DNA of 64,000 nucleotides, from contig NZ_CP029397.2 in the NCBI RefSeq assembly GCF_001704615.3, positions 434,001 through 498,000 on the forward strand, written 5' to 3'. This document shows, in pieces, positions 1 to 10,213 of the stretch. This DNA comes from Acinetobacter defluvii (GTDB lineage: Bacteria; Pseudomonadota; Gammaproteobacteria; Pseudomonadales; Moraxellaceae). The position numbers were made by a program, and so were the translations under genes. The notes beneath the pieces were generated by a model, which was given only the letters and a program-made list of their open reading frames with translations, was not told where the DNA came from and did no database searches. How positions within the stretch are numbered: position 1 is the stretch's first letter; each line of letters begins with the position of its first letter.

Positions 1-1
1 T

Positions 2-1420
2 ATCCTTGTAGGTAAAGTAACACCAAAAGGTGAAACGCAATTAACACCTGAAGAAAAATTGCTTCGTGCAATCTTTGGTGAAAAAGCGGCTGACGTAAAA
101 GATTCATCTTTACGTGTATCTTCTGGTGTGAAAGGTACTGTTATCGATGTTCAAGTCTTCACTCGTGATGGTATTGAGAAAGATGAGCGTGCTCAAGCGA
201 TTGAGAAAGCACAACTTGATGCTTATCGTAAAGACTTGAAAGAAGAATACAAAATCTTTGAAGAAGCAGCACGCGAACGTATTGTTCGTTTGTTGAATGG
301 TCAAGAGTCAAATGGTGGCGGTACCACTAAACGTGGTCAAAAAATCACTGAAGATTTATTGTCTAGTTTAGAGCTTGTTGATCTTCTTGAAATTCAGCCT
401 GTTGACGAAGCTATTGCAGAGCGTTTAACGCAAATTCAAGTATTCTTAAAAGAGAAGAGTCTTGAAATTGATGAGAAGTTTGCTGAGAAAAAACGCAAAC
501 TTTCGACTGGTGATGAGCTTACAACTGGCGTATTGAAAGTTGTGAAAGTGTACTTGGCTGTGAAACGTCGTATCCAACCGGGTGATAAAATGGCGGGTCG
601 TCACGGGAACAAAGGTGTTGTATCAAACATCTTGCCTGTCGAAGATATGCCACATGATGCAAACGGTGTACCTGTAGATATCGTATTGAACCCGCTTGGC
701 GTACCATCTCGTATGAACGTGGGTCAGATTCTTGAAACGCACTTAGGTATGGCTGCCAAAGGTCTTGGTGACAAGATTGACAAGATGTTACAAGAACAAC
801 GTACGATCCTTGAGTTACGTGAGTTCTTAGACAAGATTTATAACAAAGTGGGTGGCGAGCAAGAAGATCTTGATAGCTTAACTGATGAAGAAATCTTGGT
901 ATTGTCAGGTAACTTACGTAAAGGTGTACCTTTAGCGACTCCAGTATTTGATGGTGCTGAAGAAGGTCAAATCAAAGACTTACTTGAACTTGCGAATATT
1001 TCACGTACAGGTCAAACTGTATTGTATGATGGTCGTACAGGTGAGCAATTTGACCGTCCAGTAACTGTTGGTTACATGTATATGCTGAAGTTGAACCACT
1101 TGGTTGATGACAAAATGCATGCGCGTTCTACAGGTTCTTACTCTCTTGTTACACAACAACCATTGGGCGGTAAAGCTCAATTCGGTGGTCAGCGTTTCGG
1201 TGAGATGGAGGTTTGGGCACTTGAGGCTTATGGTGCTGCTTATACACTTCAAGAAATGCTTACTGTGAAGTCGGATGACGTTGAAGGTCGTACCCGTATC
1301 TATAAGAATATTGTAGATGGTAACCATTATATGGACCCAGGTATGCCTGAATCGTTCAACGTATTGACCAAAGAGATCCGTTCTTTAGGTATCAACATTG
1401 AACTGAAAAATGGTGACTAA
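2..1420 (+). CDS. rpoB: RNA polymerase beta subunit, C-terminal part (partial)
   Basis: The catalytic beta subunit of RNA polymerase. The gene enters from the left edge and is open from base 2, so about 472 C-terminal residues are present of a protein that is about 1,360 residues in Acinetobacter. The conserved segment [12 protein letters not shown], near the active centre, is encoded around 575-615. The C-terminal clamp/anchor region that contacts beta' follows, and the protein ends in IELKNGD at a TAA stop. rpoC lies 139 bases downstream on the same strand, the usual rpoBC order. A palindromic element fills the gap between the two genes. Nothing is odd in the part that can be read. Confidence 0.98.
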   Translation: MLVGKVTPKGETQLTPEEKLLRAIFGEKAADVKDSSLRVSSGVKGTVIDVQVFTRDGIEKDERAQAIEKAQLDAYRKDLKEEYKIFEEAARERIVRLLNGQESNGGGTTKRGQKITEDLLSSLELVDLLEIQPVDEAIAERLTQIQVFLKEKSLEIDEKFAEKKRKLSTGDELTTGVLKVVKVYLAVKRRIQPGDKMAGRHGNKGVVSNILPVEDMPHDANGVPVDIVLNPLGVPSRMNVGQILETHLGMAAKGLGDKIDKMLQEQRTILELREFLDKIYNKVGGEQEDLDSLTDEEILVLSGNLRKGVPLATPVFDGAEEGQIKDLLELANISRTGQTVLYDGRTGEQFDRPVTVGYMYMLKLNHLVDDKMHARSTGSYSLVTQQPLGGKAQFGGQRFGEMEVWALEAYGAAYTLQEMLTVKSDDVEGRTRIYKNIVDGNHYMDPGMPESFNVLTKEIRSLGINIELKNGD

Positions 1421-1432
1421 TTAGTTCCATTG

Positions 1433-1489
1433 AATCTCCCTTGCGAAGCAATGCTTCTCACCTCTTAATAAAGAGGGGCAAGGGGGATT
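1433..1489. repeat. three-stem palindromic element between rpoB and rpoC
   Basis: An outer 12-base stem pairs 1433-1444 with 1478-1489, with one T/G mismatch. Inside it lie two perfect hairpins: 1445-1449 with 1453-1457, and 1461-1466 with 1471-1476. Folded, this makes a cloverleaf-like shape. There is no T-run after it, so it does not look like a terminator. It may be an interspersed repeat or an mRNA processing site. A hairpin of similar composition lies at 59211-59269. Confidence 0.55.
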
Positions 1490-1559
1490 TGTCAGTGAAA
1501 AAACAATATTTGTGACCCAGTTGTAGAGTGAAAATCTCCACAACACACGGAGAAAAAAA

Positions 1560-4500
1560 TTGAAAGACTTGCTCGATATCATGCGCAAAAAGACGGATTC
1601 AGACGGTCATGCTCCTGTAGAGTTTGATCGCATCCGTATTGGTCTTGCGTCACCAGAAATGATTAAGTCATGGTCTCATGGTGAAGTTAAAAAACCTGAG
1701 ACAATTAACTATCGTACGTTTAAACCAGAACGTGATGGTTTATTCTGTGCCAAAATCTTTGGTCCGGTCAAAGATTATGAATGCTTGTGTGGTAAATACA
1801 AGCGTATGAAATATAAAGGCGTCATTTGTGAAAAATGTGGCGTTGAAGTAACAACTGCGAAAGTTCGCCGTGAACGTATGGGTCACATTGAGCTTGCATC
1901 TCCAGTTGCACATATTTGGTTCTTGAAATCATTACCAAGCCGTATTGGCTTGCTTTTAGATATGACTTTACGTGATATCGAACGTGTATTGTATTTCGAA
2001 TCTTATGTGGTAACAGATCCGGGTATGACACCGCTTGAAAAATATCAACTTCTTAATGATGAAGAGTATTTTACAGCGTTAGAAGAACACGGTGATGAAT
2101 TCAGCGCGAAAATGGGTGCTGAAGCAGTTCAAGATTTGTTGAAAGACATCGATCTTGAAGCTGAAATTACACGTCTTCGTGAAGAGATTCCAAATACAAC
2201 GTCTGAGACGAAGCTTAAAAAAGCCTCTAAACGTTTGAAATTGATGGAAGCATTCAACGATTCAAATAATAAGCCTGAATGGATGGTGTTAACTGTACTT
2301 CCAGTTCTTCCACCAGATCTTCGTCCACTTGTACCACTTGAAGGTGGTCGTTTTGCGACGTCTGACTTGAACGATTTGTATCGTCGTGTGATCAACCGTA
2401 ACAACCGTTTGAAACGTCTTCTTGATCTTGCAGCACCAGACATTATCGTACGTAACGAAAAACGTATGTTACAAGAGTCTGTAGATGCATTGTTGGATAA
2501 CGGTCGTCGTGGTCGTGCAATTACTGGTTCGAACAAACGTCCGCTTAAATCTTTGGCAGATATGATCAAAGGTAAACAAGGTCGTTTCCGTCAAAACTTG
2601 CTTGGTAAGCGTGTTGACTACTCTGGTCGTTCGGTAATTACAGTAGGTCCATCATTACGTTTACACCAATGTGGTCTTCCGAAGAAAATGGCACTTGAAT
2701 TGTTCAAACCATTTATCTTTGCGAAACTACAAGCTTCAGGTCAAGCAACCACCATTAAAGCTGCGAAGAAAATGGTTGAGCGTGAAACACCAGAAGTTTG
2801 GGACGTTCTAGCATCTGTGATTCGTCAACACCCAATCATGTTGAACCGTGCGCCAACACTTCACCGTCTAGGTCTTCAAGCATTTGAACCGACCTTGATC
2901 GAAGGTAAAGCGATCCGTCTCCACCCTCTCGTATGTGCTGCGTTTAACGCCGACTTCGATGGTGACCAAATGGCGGTACACGTACCATTAACACTCGAAG
3001 CACAGTTAGAAGCACGTGCGTTAATGATGTCAACCAACAACATCTTATCACCTGCAAATGGTGAGCCGATCATCGTACCTTCTCAGGACGTGGTTTTGGG
3101 CTTGTATTACATCACACGTGATGCAATCAATGCCAAAGGTGAAGGCATGGTGTTTGCGGATACGCATGAGGTAAACCGTGCGTTGGCAACAGGTCAAGTG
3201 GATTTGCATGCGCGCGTTAAAGCACGTGTACATCAAACTGTAATTGATGAAAATGGTAATCGTGAGCATCAAACCATTGTTGTAGACACAACACCAGGTC
3301 GTTGCTTACTTTGGGAAGTTGTTCCTGAAGGCATGGATTTCCAACAAATTAATGTGGAAATGACCAAAAAGAACATTTCTAAGTTAATTAACTCTTGCTA
3401 CCGTAAACTCGGTTTGAAAGATACGGTTATCTTTGCTGACCAATTGATGTACTTGGGCTTCCGTCAAGCAACACGTTCAGGTGTTTCTGTCGGTATGGAA
3501 GACATGGTTATTCCACCACAAAAACAAGCAATTATCGACAAAGCAGAAACTGAAGTTCGTGAAATTGAACAACAGTTCGAGCAAGGTTTCGTAACTGCGG
3601 GTGAACGTTATAACAAAGTGGTCGATATTTGGGCGCGTACCAACGACCAAGTTGCAAAAGCCATGATGGATAACTTGTCATTTACCACTGTTAAAAACAA
3701 ACAGGGTGAAGACGAGAAACAAAAGTCATTCAACAGTATCTACATGATGTCTGACTCTGGTGCCCGTGGTTCGGCAGCACAGATTCGTCAGCTTGCAGGT
3801 ATGCGTGGTTTGATGGCGAAACCAGATGGTTCGATCATTGAAACACCGATTAAAGCAAACTTCCGTGAAGGTTTGACCGTACTTCAGTACTTCATCTCGA
3901 CGCATGGTGCACGTAAAGGTTTGGCAGATACTGCACTTAAAACTGCGAACTCTGGTTACTTGACACGTCGTTTGGTTGACGTGGCACAAGACTTAGTGAT
4001 CACTGAGCCAGATTGTGGTACTTATGATGGTCTTGTCATGACACCATTCATTCAAGGTGGTGATGTTATTGAGCCATTAAGTCAACGTGTATTAGGTCGT
4101 GTAACCGCTGAAGATGTGAAAAAAGCAGGTTCAGATGATGTTATTCTGCCACGTAATACGTTAATTGATGAGAAACTTGCTCAATACCTTGAAGATGCTG
4201 GTGTTGATGAAGTTAAAGTGCGTTCAGTGGTGAGCTGTGCATCTACCTTCGGTGTATGTGCGAAGTGTTATGGTCGTGACCTTGCACGCGGTCACTTGGT
4301 GAATCCAGGTGAGTCTGTCGGTGTAATGGCTGCTCAATCTATTGGTGAGCCAGGTACCCAGTTAACCATGCGTACCTTCCACGTCGGTGGTGCTGCGAGC
4401 CGAACTTCTGCTGCAAATAGTGTTCAAGTGCGTAATAAAGGTACAGTACGTTTCCATAATGTGAAAACTGTACAACATGCCAAAGGTCACTTGGTATCTG

Positions 4501-5753
4501 TTTCACGTTCAGGTGAAATTGGTATTGCAGATGACTTAGGTCGTGAACGTGAGCGTTATAAACTTCCGTATGGTGCAAGCATCTTGATTAAAGATGGTGA
4601 AGCTGTAGAGGGGGGGGGTATCGTTGCAACTTGGGATCCGCATACACATCCATTGGTAACAGAAGTTGCGGGTAAAGCACGTTTCAGTCAAATCGCTGAT
4701 GGTGTAACTGCAACCTCGAAAACTGATGATGCAACAGGTATGACCACTGTTGAAATCTTACCAGTGACTGCACGTCCTGCATCTGGTAAAGATTTACGTC
4801 CTGCGATCGTGTTGGATACAACCGATGGCGGAGAACAGTTCTACTTCTTGCCACAAAACACAATCGTAACTGTCCGTGATGGTGAAACGATTGGTGTCGG
4901 TGATGTTATTGGTCGTGTTCCACAAGAAACGTCACGTACACGTGATATTACCGGTGGTTTGCCACGTGTAGCTGACTTGTTCGAAGCACGTAAGCCGAAA
5001 GAGCATGCGATCCTTGCAGAAGTGTCTGGTATCGTCAGCTTCGGTAAAGAAACCAAAGGTAAGAACCGTTTAGTGATCACACCGGATGATGGTTCTGAGA
5101 TCTACGAAGAGTTGATTCCAAAATGGCGTCAAATCAACGTGTTTGAAGGCGAGCATGTGAATCGTGGTGAAACCATTTCTGATGGTCCACAAAACCCACA
5201 TGACATCTTACGTCTGAAAGGTGAAGTTGCATTAACCAATTACATCGTGAATGAAGTTCAAGATGTATACCGTTTACAAGGTGTAAAAATCAACGATAAG
5301 CACATTGAAGTCATCGTACGTCAAATGTTGCGTAAAGTTGATATCACTGACGGTGGTGATACGAGCTTCATCAAAGGTGAGCAAGTGGATTACATCCGTG
5401 TTGTTCAAGAGAACCAAGCAATCTTGGCTCAGAACAAGTTCCCTGCGAAGTTTGAACGTCAATTGATGGGTATCACCAAAGCATCGCTTTCTACAGACTC
5501 GTTCATCTCTGCTGCATCGTTCCAGGAAACAACACGTGTGTTAACTGAAGCGGCTGTAACAGGTAAAGAAGATGAATTACGTGGCTTGAAAGAAAACGTG
5601 GTTGTAGGTCGTCTGATCCCAGCGGGTACAGGTTTGGCTTATCACTTAGAACGTCGTCGTCAAGAAGCTGAAGCTGCTGAACATGAGCTTGTAAATGATT
5701 TCTCTGAAGTTGATCAGGCATTCTCACAAGCTTTAAATGAAGATACTTTCTAA
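1560..5753 (+). CDS. rpoC: RNA polymerase beta' subunit
   Basis: The beta' subunit of RNA polymerase, 1,397 residues, full length for the genus. The start is a TTG at 1560, preceded by a GGAGA Shine-Dalgarno sequence (about 1549-1553), and gives the N-terminus [11 protein letters not shown]. The first zinc site (CLCG...CEKCG) is at about residues 71-90. The metal-binding active-site motif NADFDGD is at about residues 463-469. The second zinc site includes C-x6-C-x2-C near residue 900. The trigger-loop and jaw regions and the C-terminal MGITKASL segment are intact. One oddity is a run of nine G at 4610-4618 that codes for Glu-Gly-Gly-Gly. The gene is co-transcribed with rpoB and closed by a strong terminator. 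Confidence 0.98.
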   Translation: MKDLLDIMRKKTDSDGHAPVEFDRIRIGLASPEMIKSWSHGEVKKPETINYRTFKPERDGLFCAKIFGPVKDYECLCGKYKRMKYKGVICEKCGVEVTTAKVRRERMGHIELASPVAHIWFLKSLPSRIGLLLDMTLRDIERVLYFESYVVTDPGMTPLEKYQLLNDEEYFTALEEHGDEFSAKMGAEAVQDLLKDIDLEAEITRLREEIPNTTSETKLKKASKRLKLMEAFNDSNNKPEWMVLTVLPVLPPDLRPLVPLEGGRFATSDLNDLYRRVINRNNRLKRLLDLAAPDIIVRNEKRMLQESVDALLDNGRRGRAITGSNKRPLKSLADMIKGKQGRFRQNLLGKRVDYSGRSVITVGPSLRLHQCGLPKKMALELFKPFIFAKLQASGQATTIKAAKKMVERETPEVWDVLASVIRQHPIMLNRAPTLHRLGLQAFEPTLIEGKAIRLHPLVCAAFNADFDGDQMAVHVPLTLEAQLEARALMMSTNNILSPANGEPIIVPSQDVVLGLYYITRDAINAKGEGMVFADTHEVNRALATGQVDLHARVKARVHQTVIDENGNREHQTIVVDTTPGRCLLWEVVPEGMDFQQINVEMTKKNISKLINSCYRKLGLKDTVIFADQLMYLGFRQATRSGVSVGMEDMVIPPQKQAIIDKAETEVREIEQQFEQGFVTAGERYNKVVDIWARTNDQVAKAMMDNLSFTTVKNKQGEDEKQKSFNSIYMMSDSGARGSAAQIRQLAGMRGLMAKPDGSIIETPIKANFREGLTVLQYFISTHGARKGLADTALKTANSGYLTRRLVDVAQDLVITEPDCGTYDGLVMTPFIQGGDVIEPLSQRVLGRVTAEDVKKAGSDDVILPRNTLIDEKLAQYLEDAGVDEVKVRSVVSCASTFGVCAKCYGRDLARGHLVNPGESVGVMAAQSIGEPGTQLTMRTFHVGGAASRTSAANSVQVRNKGTVRFHNVKTVQHAKGHLVSVSRSGEIGIADDLGRERERYKLPYGASILIKDGEAVEGGGIVATWDPHTHPLVTEVAGKARFSQIADGVTATSKTDDATGMTTVEILPVTARPASGKDLRPAIVLDTTDGGEQFYFLPQNTIVTVRDGETIGVGDVIGRVPQETSRTRDITGGLPRVADLFEARKPKEHAILAEVSGIVSFGKETKGKNRLVITPDDGSEIYEELIPKWRQINVFEGEHVNRGETISDGPQNPHDILRLKGEVALTNYIVNEVQDVYRLQGVKINDKHIEVIVRQMLRKVDITDGGDTSFIKGEQVDYIRVVQENQAILAQNKFPAKFERQLMGITKASLSTDSFISAASFQETTRVLTEAAVTGKEDELRGLKENVVVGRLIPAGTGLAYHLERRRQEAEAAEHELVNDFSEVDQAFSQALNEDTF

Positions 5754-5780
5754 GAAATACATTTAAAATTTAAAATGAAG

Positions 5781-5804
5781 AAGACGCCTGAGGGCGTCTT
5801 TTTT
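5781..5804 (+). terminator. rho-independent terminator of rpoBC
   Basis: A perfect 8-base stem pairs 5781-5788 (AAGACGCC) with 5793-5800, with a TGAG loop and six T from 5799. It lies 27 bases after the rpoC stop. Confidence 0.95.
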
Positions 5805-5929
5805 ATGTTTGATTTCTCTATTTTTACAAAATATATGTGAAAAGTTGCGTTTCTTAACAGATCACTAAGATTCGATCCATGAAATAAGATTAAGATAAAA
5901 CCAGTTAAAAAGGACTGATGGAGAAAGAC

Positions 5930-6286
5930 ATGAAAAAAGTAATGACAGTATTGGCAGTAGCCTCACTTTCAACTCTGATGCTAGCAGGCTGTGAAAACAT
6001 GTCGAGTAATGATAAACGTGTTGCTTCAGCCGCATTAGGTGGGGCAATCGGTGGTGGTGTGGGGAACAATGTCGGTGGTGGTACAGGTGCTGCAATTGGT
6101 GGTGGTGCAGGTGCTGCTGTTGGGAGTAAAACATCGAATGGTTCAAACCGTAATGCAACCTATAGTGGTGTAGGTGGTGCGATTGGTTCTGCGATTGGTA
6201 AAGGTGTCTTCGGTGGCAATACAGGTGCAGCAATCGGTGGTGCAATCGGCGGTGGTGCAGGTGCAGCCATTGAACAAAAACGTTAA
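5930..6286 (+). CDS. glycine-zipper outer-membrane lipoprotein
   Basis: A small lipoprotein of about 118 residues. The ATG at 5930 is chosen because TGGAGA lies 6 bases upstream and it gives a clean signal peptide (MKKVMTVLAV...) ending in the lipobox LAGC. An ATG at 5918 is possible but puts charged residues before the signal. The mature part is almost entirely GGAIGGG/GAAIGGG repeats, which fits the glycine-zipper (Rickettsia 17 kDa antigen-like) families that insert in or lie along the outer membrane. The exact role is unknown. It stands alone between two terminators. Confidence 0.8.
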   Translation: MKKVMTVLAVASLSTLMLAGCENMSSNDKRVASAALGGAIGGGVGNNVGGGTGAAIGGGAGAAVGSKTSNGSNRNATYSGVGGAIGSAIGKGVFGGNTGAAIGGAIGGGAGAAIEQKR

Positions 6287-6312
6287 GTTTTATTTGTAAA
6301 ATGTTGAATCAA

Positions 6313-6340
6313 AAATAAGCGCATAAAGCGCTTATTTTTT
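6313..6340. terminator. bidirectional terminator between lipoprotein gene and hisIE
   Basis: A 10-base perfect stem pairs 6313-6322 with 6328-6337, with an ATAAA loop. A T-run follows on the plus strand and an A-run precedes it, so it can serve both converging genes. Confidence 0.9.
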
Positions 6341-6355
6341 TATTGGAAAATTTTT

Positions 6356-7147
6356 TTAGTGTTGGCGATTGGCTTTTTCAACCAAGCCTGAAAGTCCCTG
6401 ACGACGAGCCAATTCATTTAAAACTAATTGCACATCAAGGTCGAAATAACCCAACATCACAATGGTATGGAACCAAAGATCTGCCACTTCGTAGATTAAA
6501 TCGTTTTTATTGTCTTCATTGGCATGTGCTTGATATTCTTTCGCCGCAATCACAGTTTCAAAACTTTCTTCGCCAATTTTTTCTAAAATTTTATTTAAAC
6601 CTTTGTGATAAAGCTTGGCTACATATGATGATTCAGGATTGGCAGCTTTACGTTCAGCCATCATTTTGCCTAAGTAGTTTAAGACTTCAACTTGTTCAGA
6701 TTGAGCATCTGAGGCATTCATGGCAATTGTATGTGGATTTGTTGATGGTTTGGCTTTATCAGCATAAATCACATTTGGGTCTTTGAGTTGGACATCCACA
6801 ATTTCCCAACCATTTGGTGTGAGTTTACGATAGAAGCATGACTCACGCCCTGTATGACAAGCGATGCCACCTTCTTGTTCAATTTGTAACACGATCACAT
6901 CGGCATCGCAATCTAAACGGATTTCATAAACGGTTTGGAAATGTCCTGATTCTTCACCTTTAAACCACAGTTTATTGCGTGAACGTGAGAAATAAACACC
7001 ACGCATTTTTTCAGCAGTCAGTTGCAGAGCTTCACGGTTCATCCATGCCACCATCAAAATGCGTCCAGTTTGATGATGCTGCGCAATAGCAGGAATGAGT
7101 CCTTGTTCGTTAAATTTTACTTCATCGAGCCATTGCAAGTTATTCAT
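6356..7147 (-). CDS. hisIE: phosphoribosyl-AMP cyclohydrolase / phosphoribosyl-ATP pyrophosphatase
   Basis: A bifunctional enzyme for steps 2 and 3 of histidine biosynthesis in the cytoplasm. It hydrolyses PR-ATP to PR-AMP and then opens the purine ring. It has 263 residues. The N-terminal HisI domain (about 1-115) has the metal-binding LDCDAD and the [14 protein letters not shown] segment. The C-terminal HisE domain (about 150-250) has the [13 protein letters not shown] acidic helix and a second [14 protein letters not shown] acidic helix. HisI-HisE fusion is also found in enterobacteria. No other his genes are adjacent. Its start is 102 bases downstream of the next gene's end, after a long inverted repeat. 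Confidence 0.96.
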   Translation of the reverse strand: MNNLQWLDEVKFNEQGLIPAIAQHHQTGRILMVAWMNREALQLTAEKMRGVYFSRSRNKLWFKGEESGHFQTVYEIRLDCDADVIVLQIEQEGGIACHTGRESCFYRKLTPNGWEIVDVQLKDPNVIYADKAKPSTNPHTIAMNASDAQSEQVEVLNYLGKMMAERKAANPESSYVAKLYHKGLNKILEKIGEESFETVIAAKEYQAHANEDNKNDLIYEVADLWFHTIVMLGYFDLDVQLVLNELARRQGLSGLVEKANRQH

Positions 7148-7174
7148 AGGATTTCACCAGATAATTAATTAATT

Positions 7175-7201
7175 GACCTCTACGTAGGAAACGTAGAGGT
7201 C
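7175..7201. terminator. 11-base perfect hairpin upstream of hisIE
   Basis: Arms 7175-7185 (GACCTCTACGT) and 7191-7201 are perfectly complementary around a 5-base loop. It lies just downstream of the minus-strand gene ending at 7250. On that strand the tail is AT-rich (AATTAATTAATT) but lacks a true T-run, so it may be a weak terminator or an element ahead of hisIE. Confidence 0.5.
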
Positions 7202-7249
7202 TATAGTTTACGTGATTTGGAGTGATTTGCGGATAATCTTAAAAATTAT

Positions 7250-7780
7250 TTAATTATTAGGAATCCAAGAAACATAACCTTTATAGTGTTCTTTAACGAA
7301 TTCAAAGATAAATTCTTTTTGGATATCATTAAAAACGTGATTATCTTTTTCCCATTGCGAGTTTAATCTAAAAATGAACCAATCTATATAAGCTTTATTT
7401 TGATCAGTTGTTAAAAAATGATATACAGCAGCAGGGAAGAATAATTTATAACCCTCTGAGCTTAAAAAGCTACAATTGTATCCAAAATAATATAAATATT
7501 GATAGCTTATATCTTTCCATGTTGTAATGCCTTCAAGAGGTCTAGTGCGTGAGCGAGCAGCTTCTAGTCCAACCTGTAAGTAAAATTCAGGCCAATCAAA
7601 GCCCCATTTAAGAAGTAAATCTTCTGCTGTCATTTCAACGGCAGATAAGTAATCATCATCAATTTGGTCAAAATAACGATAGTGTGTATCATAAAAATCA
7701 CATTCAAGTAGAGATCTATTCTCGCCCAATGAAAATGGGGGGAATATTTTCTCAAGAGTTTCTTTCGTATTTATATCCAT
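7250..7780 (-). CDS. uncharacterised protein, possibly DUF6714-like
   Basis: A soluble, acidic, aromatic-rich protein of 176 residues with no signal peptide. A central stretch runs YFGYNCSFLSSEG and then YKLFFPAAVYHFLTT. It resembles the 'spEG(f)..(l)PA(v)..fL' core I associate with DUF6714-type proteins, but this link is from memory and tentative. The region is more AT-rich than the flanking core genes. It lies immediately downstream of a decayed monooxygenase gene and in the same stretch as a SUKH-domain immunity-like protein. An orphan immunity function is possible but not shown. Confidence 0.65.
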   Translation of the reverse strand: MDINTKETLEKIFPPFSLGENRSLLECDFYDTHYRYFDQIDDDYLSAVEMTAEDLLLKWGFDWPEFYLQVGLEAARSRTRPLEGITTWKDISYQYLYYFGYNCSFLSSEGYKLFFPAAVYHFLTTDQNKAYIDWFIFRLNSQWEKDNHVFNDIQKEFIFEFVKEHYKGYVSWIPNN

Positions 7781-7801
7781 TTTTATACTCTTTTATCTGG
7801 G

Positions 7802-9063
7802 TAATATCTTCATACTTCATCTGACTAAACATGCCTGATTTTAAGCCTGAAACGGTAATCGCCATTTCTTTACGGAAGTAAGGAATTCGGTACATCCATG
7901 AAAATGTCAGATCACGCAATCCACCCGCCTACCAATGTCCTGATTGATACAAGGGCGTGAGTAAACGACTCAAAAATTGATAAAATGCAGTCGAACTTTG
8001 ACGATGTTGATGATAAGTTTGCCAAAGTTTTGCATAGTCTAAAGCTTCATTTTTCCTTGAATTTTGAACTGCTTGTCCAAGTGCTCATGCATCTAAAAGT
8101 GCCATATTTGCACCTTGTCCAAGTTGTGGACTCATGGCATGAGCTGCATCTCCAATCACTCCAATCCGTCCTTCCCCAAACCTTGACATCACGACATCAC
8201 GGTAATTTGCCGAAAGCCATTGTTGCTTTTCTTCAGGTTGGACAATGACTTGTTCTAACCAATCGACAACAGCAGACCAACGTTTAGAAACCTCTTTAAG
8301 CCAAGTTGAACGAGCTAGATTATTTGGTAAAAAATTCTCCAATTGATCTGTCGGTAAACTCCAAAAAACACTGGAAAGCCGTTGATTGGGGTGAGTTGGA
8401 ATAGCACCTGTAGGAAGTATTCCCATCATGATTTTAGAATGATCATAAAACTGATGCAGAATTTGGGTATCAAAGTCTAGGCATTCAGGAACAATCGTCC
8501 ATTTTGCACCCCAAGGATAGGCTTGATCGACTTTGACCCACGTTTGGGGTCTGAGTTCACTTCGCGCACCATTGGCAATAATCACACAATCAAAAGCTTG
8601 ATCGAAAGTTTCACTATTCACAGTACCACCAACACAACTTTCATCAGTGGATTCTTCAAGCCTTTGAATATCGGTGTTCATTTGCCATGTGATGAGTTCA
8701 GGATATTCACGACATTTTTGTTCAAGTACATAGCATAAGGTTGCTCGGTGAATGCCAAGACCGTAAAAATCAGGATGTGCCTGTGCATAATGGCTATCGA
8801 CCAATTTAAAACCATTGGGGGAGTTGACCTTCTAAACCTGTCACGATTGCACCAAGTTTTAAATCTTCGTTTAATACGCCTAAATGTTCAAATACTGCAA
8901 GCCCTGAAGGTTGTAGTAGTAAACCAGCACCTACGGGTTCGAGTTTTTCAGCTTTTTCAAAAATCGTGACATGAATATTTTGTTGGGCAAGTAGGATTGC
9001 AGTTGCAAGCCCTGCTGTACCTGCCCCGATGATGGCGAAATGAAGAGAATTTTTAGCATTCAT
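7802..9063 (-). pseudogene. FAD-dependent monooxygenase, broken by a frameshift and two stops
   Basis: A PHBH/UbiH-type flavin monooxygenase remnant. The N-terminus from 9063 reads MNAKNSLHFAIIGAGTAGLA, a Rossmann GxGxxG FAD site. The frame breaks in a run of five C on the coding strand (8817-8821 on plus); with four C the reading continues as LPNGFKLVDSHYAQAH. The second FAD motif (IGVIGDAAHAMSPQLGQG) is intact. A TGA then interrupts at 8085-8087, where a Trp codon would fit (LLDA-stop-ALGQAV). A TAG follows at 7929-7931, after which similarity-like coding goes on to about 7805. Three independent lesions make sequencing error unlikely. Substrate unknown. Confidence 0.85.
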
Positions 9064-9074
9064 GAATAAGGGAA

Positions 9075-10145
9075 TTAACCATTCTCTAAAATAAATTTGA
9101 AATGTTCGGTTATTGGTTCTTTGAGTTGTTCAATGGTCCTGTGAATTAGTTCTTCCAAAGAGTTTGCTACAATATTTCTTTGCCATGATTCATTTTGTAA
9201 TTCAATGATTTGACCATAAATACCATTTTCATTTGGGTCTAAATCTATCAGTAAGTAGTCTCCATTTCGACCTTCGGCAAAAGGAATCCAAAGAGGGTTA
9301 GTGTAATCATTTATTTTTGTTCGAGGGTCGTAATTCGGATAATTTGAGGAGTCGAGGTTTTCTTCTGTATTGAGTTCAACATTATTTTGCCAATGTTGAT
9401 AAATATCTTCAAAAGGCAGTAAATCATAGCCCCAACCATTCACATTGAATTGAAATACTGAGGTCACAGCATCCCAATAGACATTATGCACTTTATAAAA
9501 GTTAATGAGTATGTCTGGCATTTTTATATCATGAATGGATTGCAGATCAGTGATATCTTGGTTTTGAATACCGTGTTTCAGATTGAAGTAACGATTATGT
9601 TTAGGCACAACGTGTTCAATAGCACTTATCCCTTCTTTCCATAGTTTTTCAAAATGCCTAAATTCAGTATCTAATATCAAAACTTCAGGGGGAGATGGCA
9701 CTTCATAATGTGAAAAACTTATTCCATCTATTTGATGTTGCTTAAGGTCGCCATGAAACCATGCTGAAATATTGTGCGCAACTAAAGCTTTGTGAGTATC
9801 ACCTTCATATATTGGAATTCGTAATTCAGGATGTTTAAAAAAATAAGAAATAGCATCTTGATTTTTATATTTAAATTGTCCATTGAATGGTTGTTTTGGT
9901 GAGTGCTCATAATTCTGATGTTGAAATGTAAGTTGTAACGTTGTTGTAATAAAGTCACTCGTTTGATCTGGTGGGACATAAGCAGAGATCCCCAATTCAT
10001 CCCAAACATAGATTGTATTGGGATCATATTTTAAAATACGATTTGCTTCGCCCAATACAGCAATTAATTCTTGAATTGAAATAGGAAATTGAAATTCTTG
10101 TTGGTCAATTAAAAATGCATTGTCATTTAAATTTATAGTCAGCAT
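9075..10145 (-). CDS. SUKH (SMI1/KNR4) domain immunity-like protein
   Basis: A cytoplasmic protein of 356 residues. The C-terminal part (about 200-345) has the hallmarks of the SMI1/KNR4 fold: DILINFYKVHN, then PLWIPFAEGRNGDYLLIDLD, then GIYGQIIEL and a closing helix. The SUKH superfamily is known for immunity proteins that neutralise polymorphic and contact-dependent toxins, but also for other roles. The first 110 residues form a separate beta-rich domain (FPISIQELIAVLGEANRI), of a type I do not recognise with certainty. There is no toxin gene next to it. Its stop is 11 bases before the start of the broken monooxygenase gene. Confidence 0.8.
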   Translation of the reverse strand: MLTINLNDNAFLIDQQEFQFPISIQELIAVLGEANRILKYDPNTIYVWDELGISAYVPPDQTSDFITTTLQLTFQHQNYEHSPKQPFNGQFKYKNQDAISYFFKHPELRIPIYEGDTHKALVAHNISAWFHGDLKQHQIDGISFSHYEVPSPPEVLILDTEFRHFEKLWKEGISAIEHVVPKHNRYFNLKHGIQNQDITDLQSIHDIKMPDILINFYKVHNVYWDAVTSVFQFNVNGWGYDLLPFEDIYQHWQNNVELNTEENLDSSNYPNYDPRTKINDYTNPLWIPFAEGRNGDYLLIDLDPNENGIYGQIIELQNESWQRNIVANSLEELIHRTIEQLKEPITEHFKFILENG

Positions 10146-10213
10146 GGAGAATGTAATCTCAATTTTTCTTTATTTTTAGATTAATTAAGATTACATCAAT
10201 AAGCAATTTGTAT

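Noticed and set aside
5865..6245. A His-rich 126-residue open frame on minus opposite the lipoprotein gene
   Set aside because: It mirrors the Gly-rich codons of the real gene, which has a signal peptide and ribosome site; a shadow frame.
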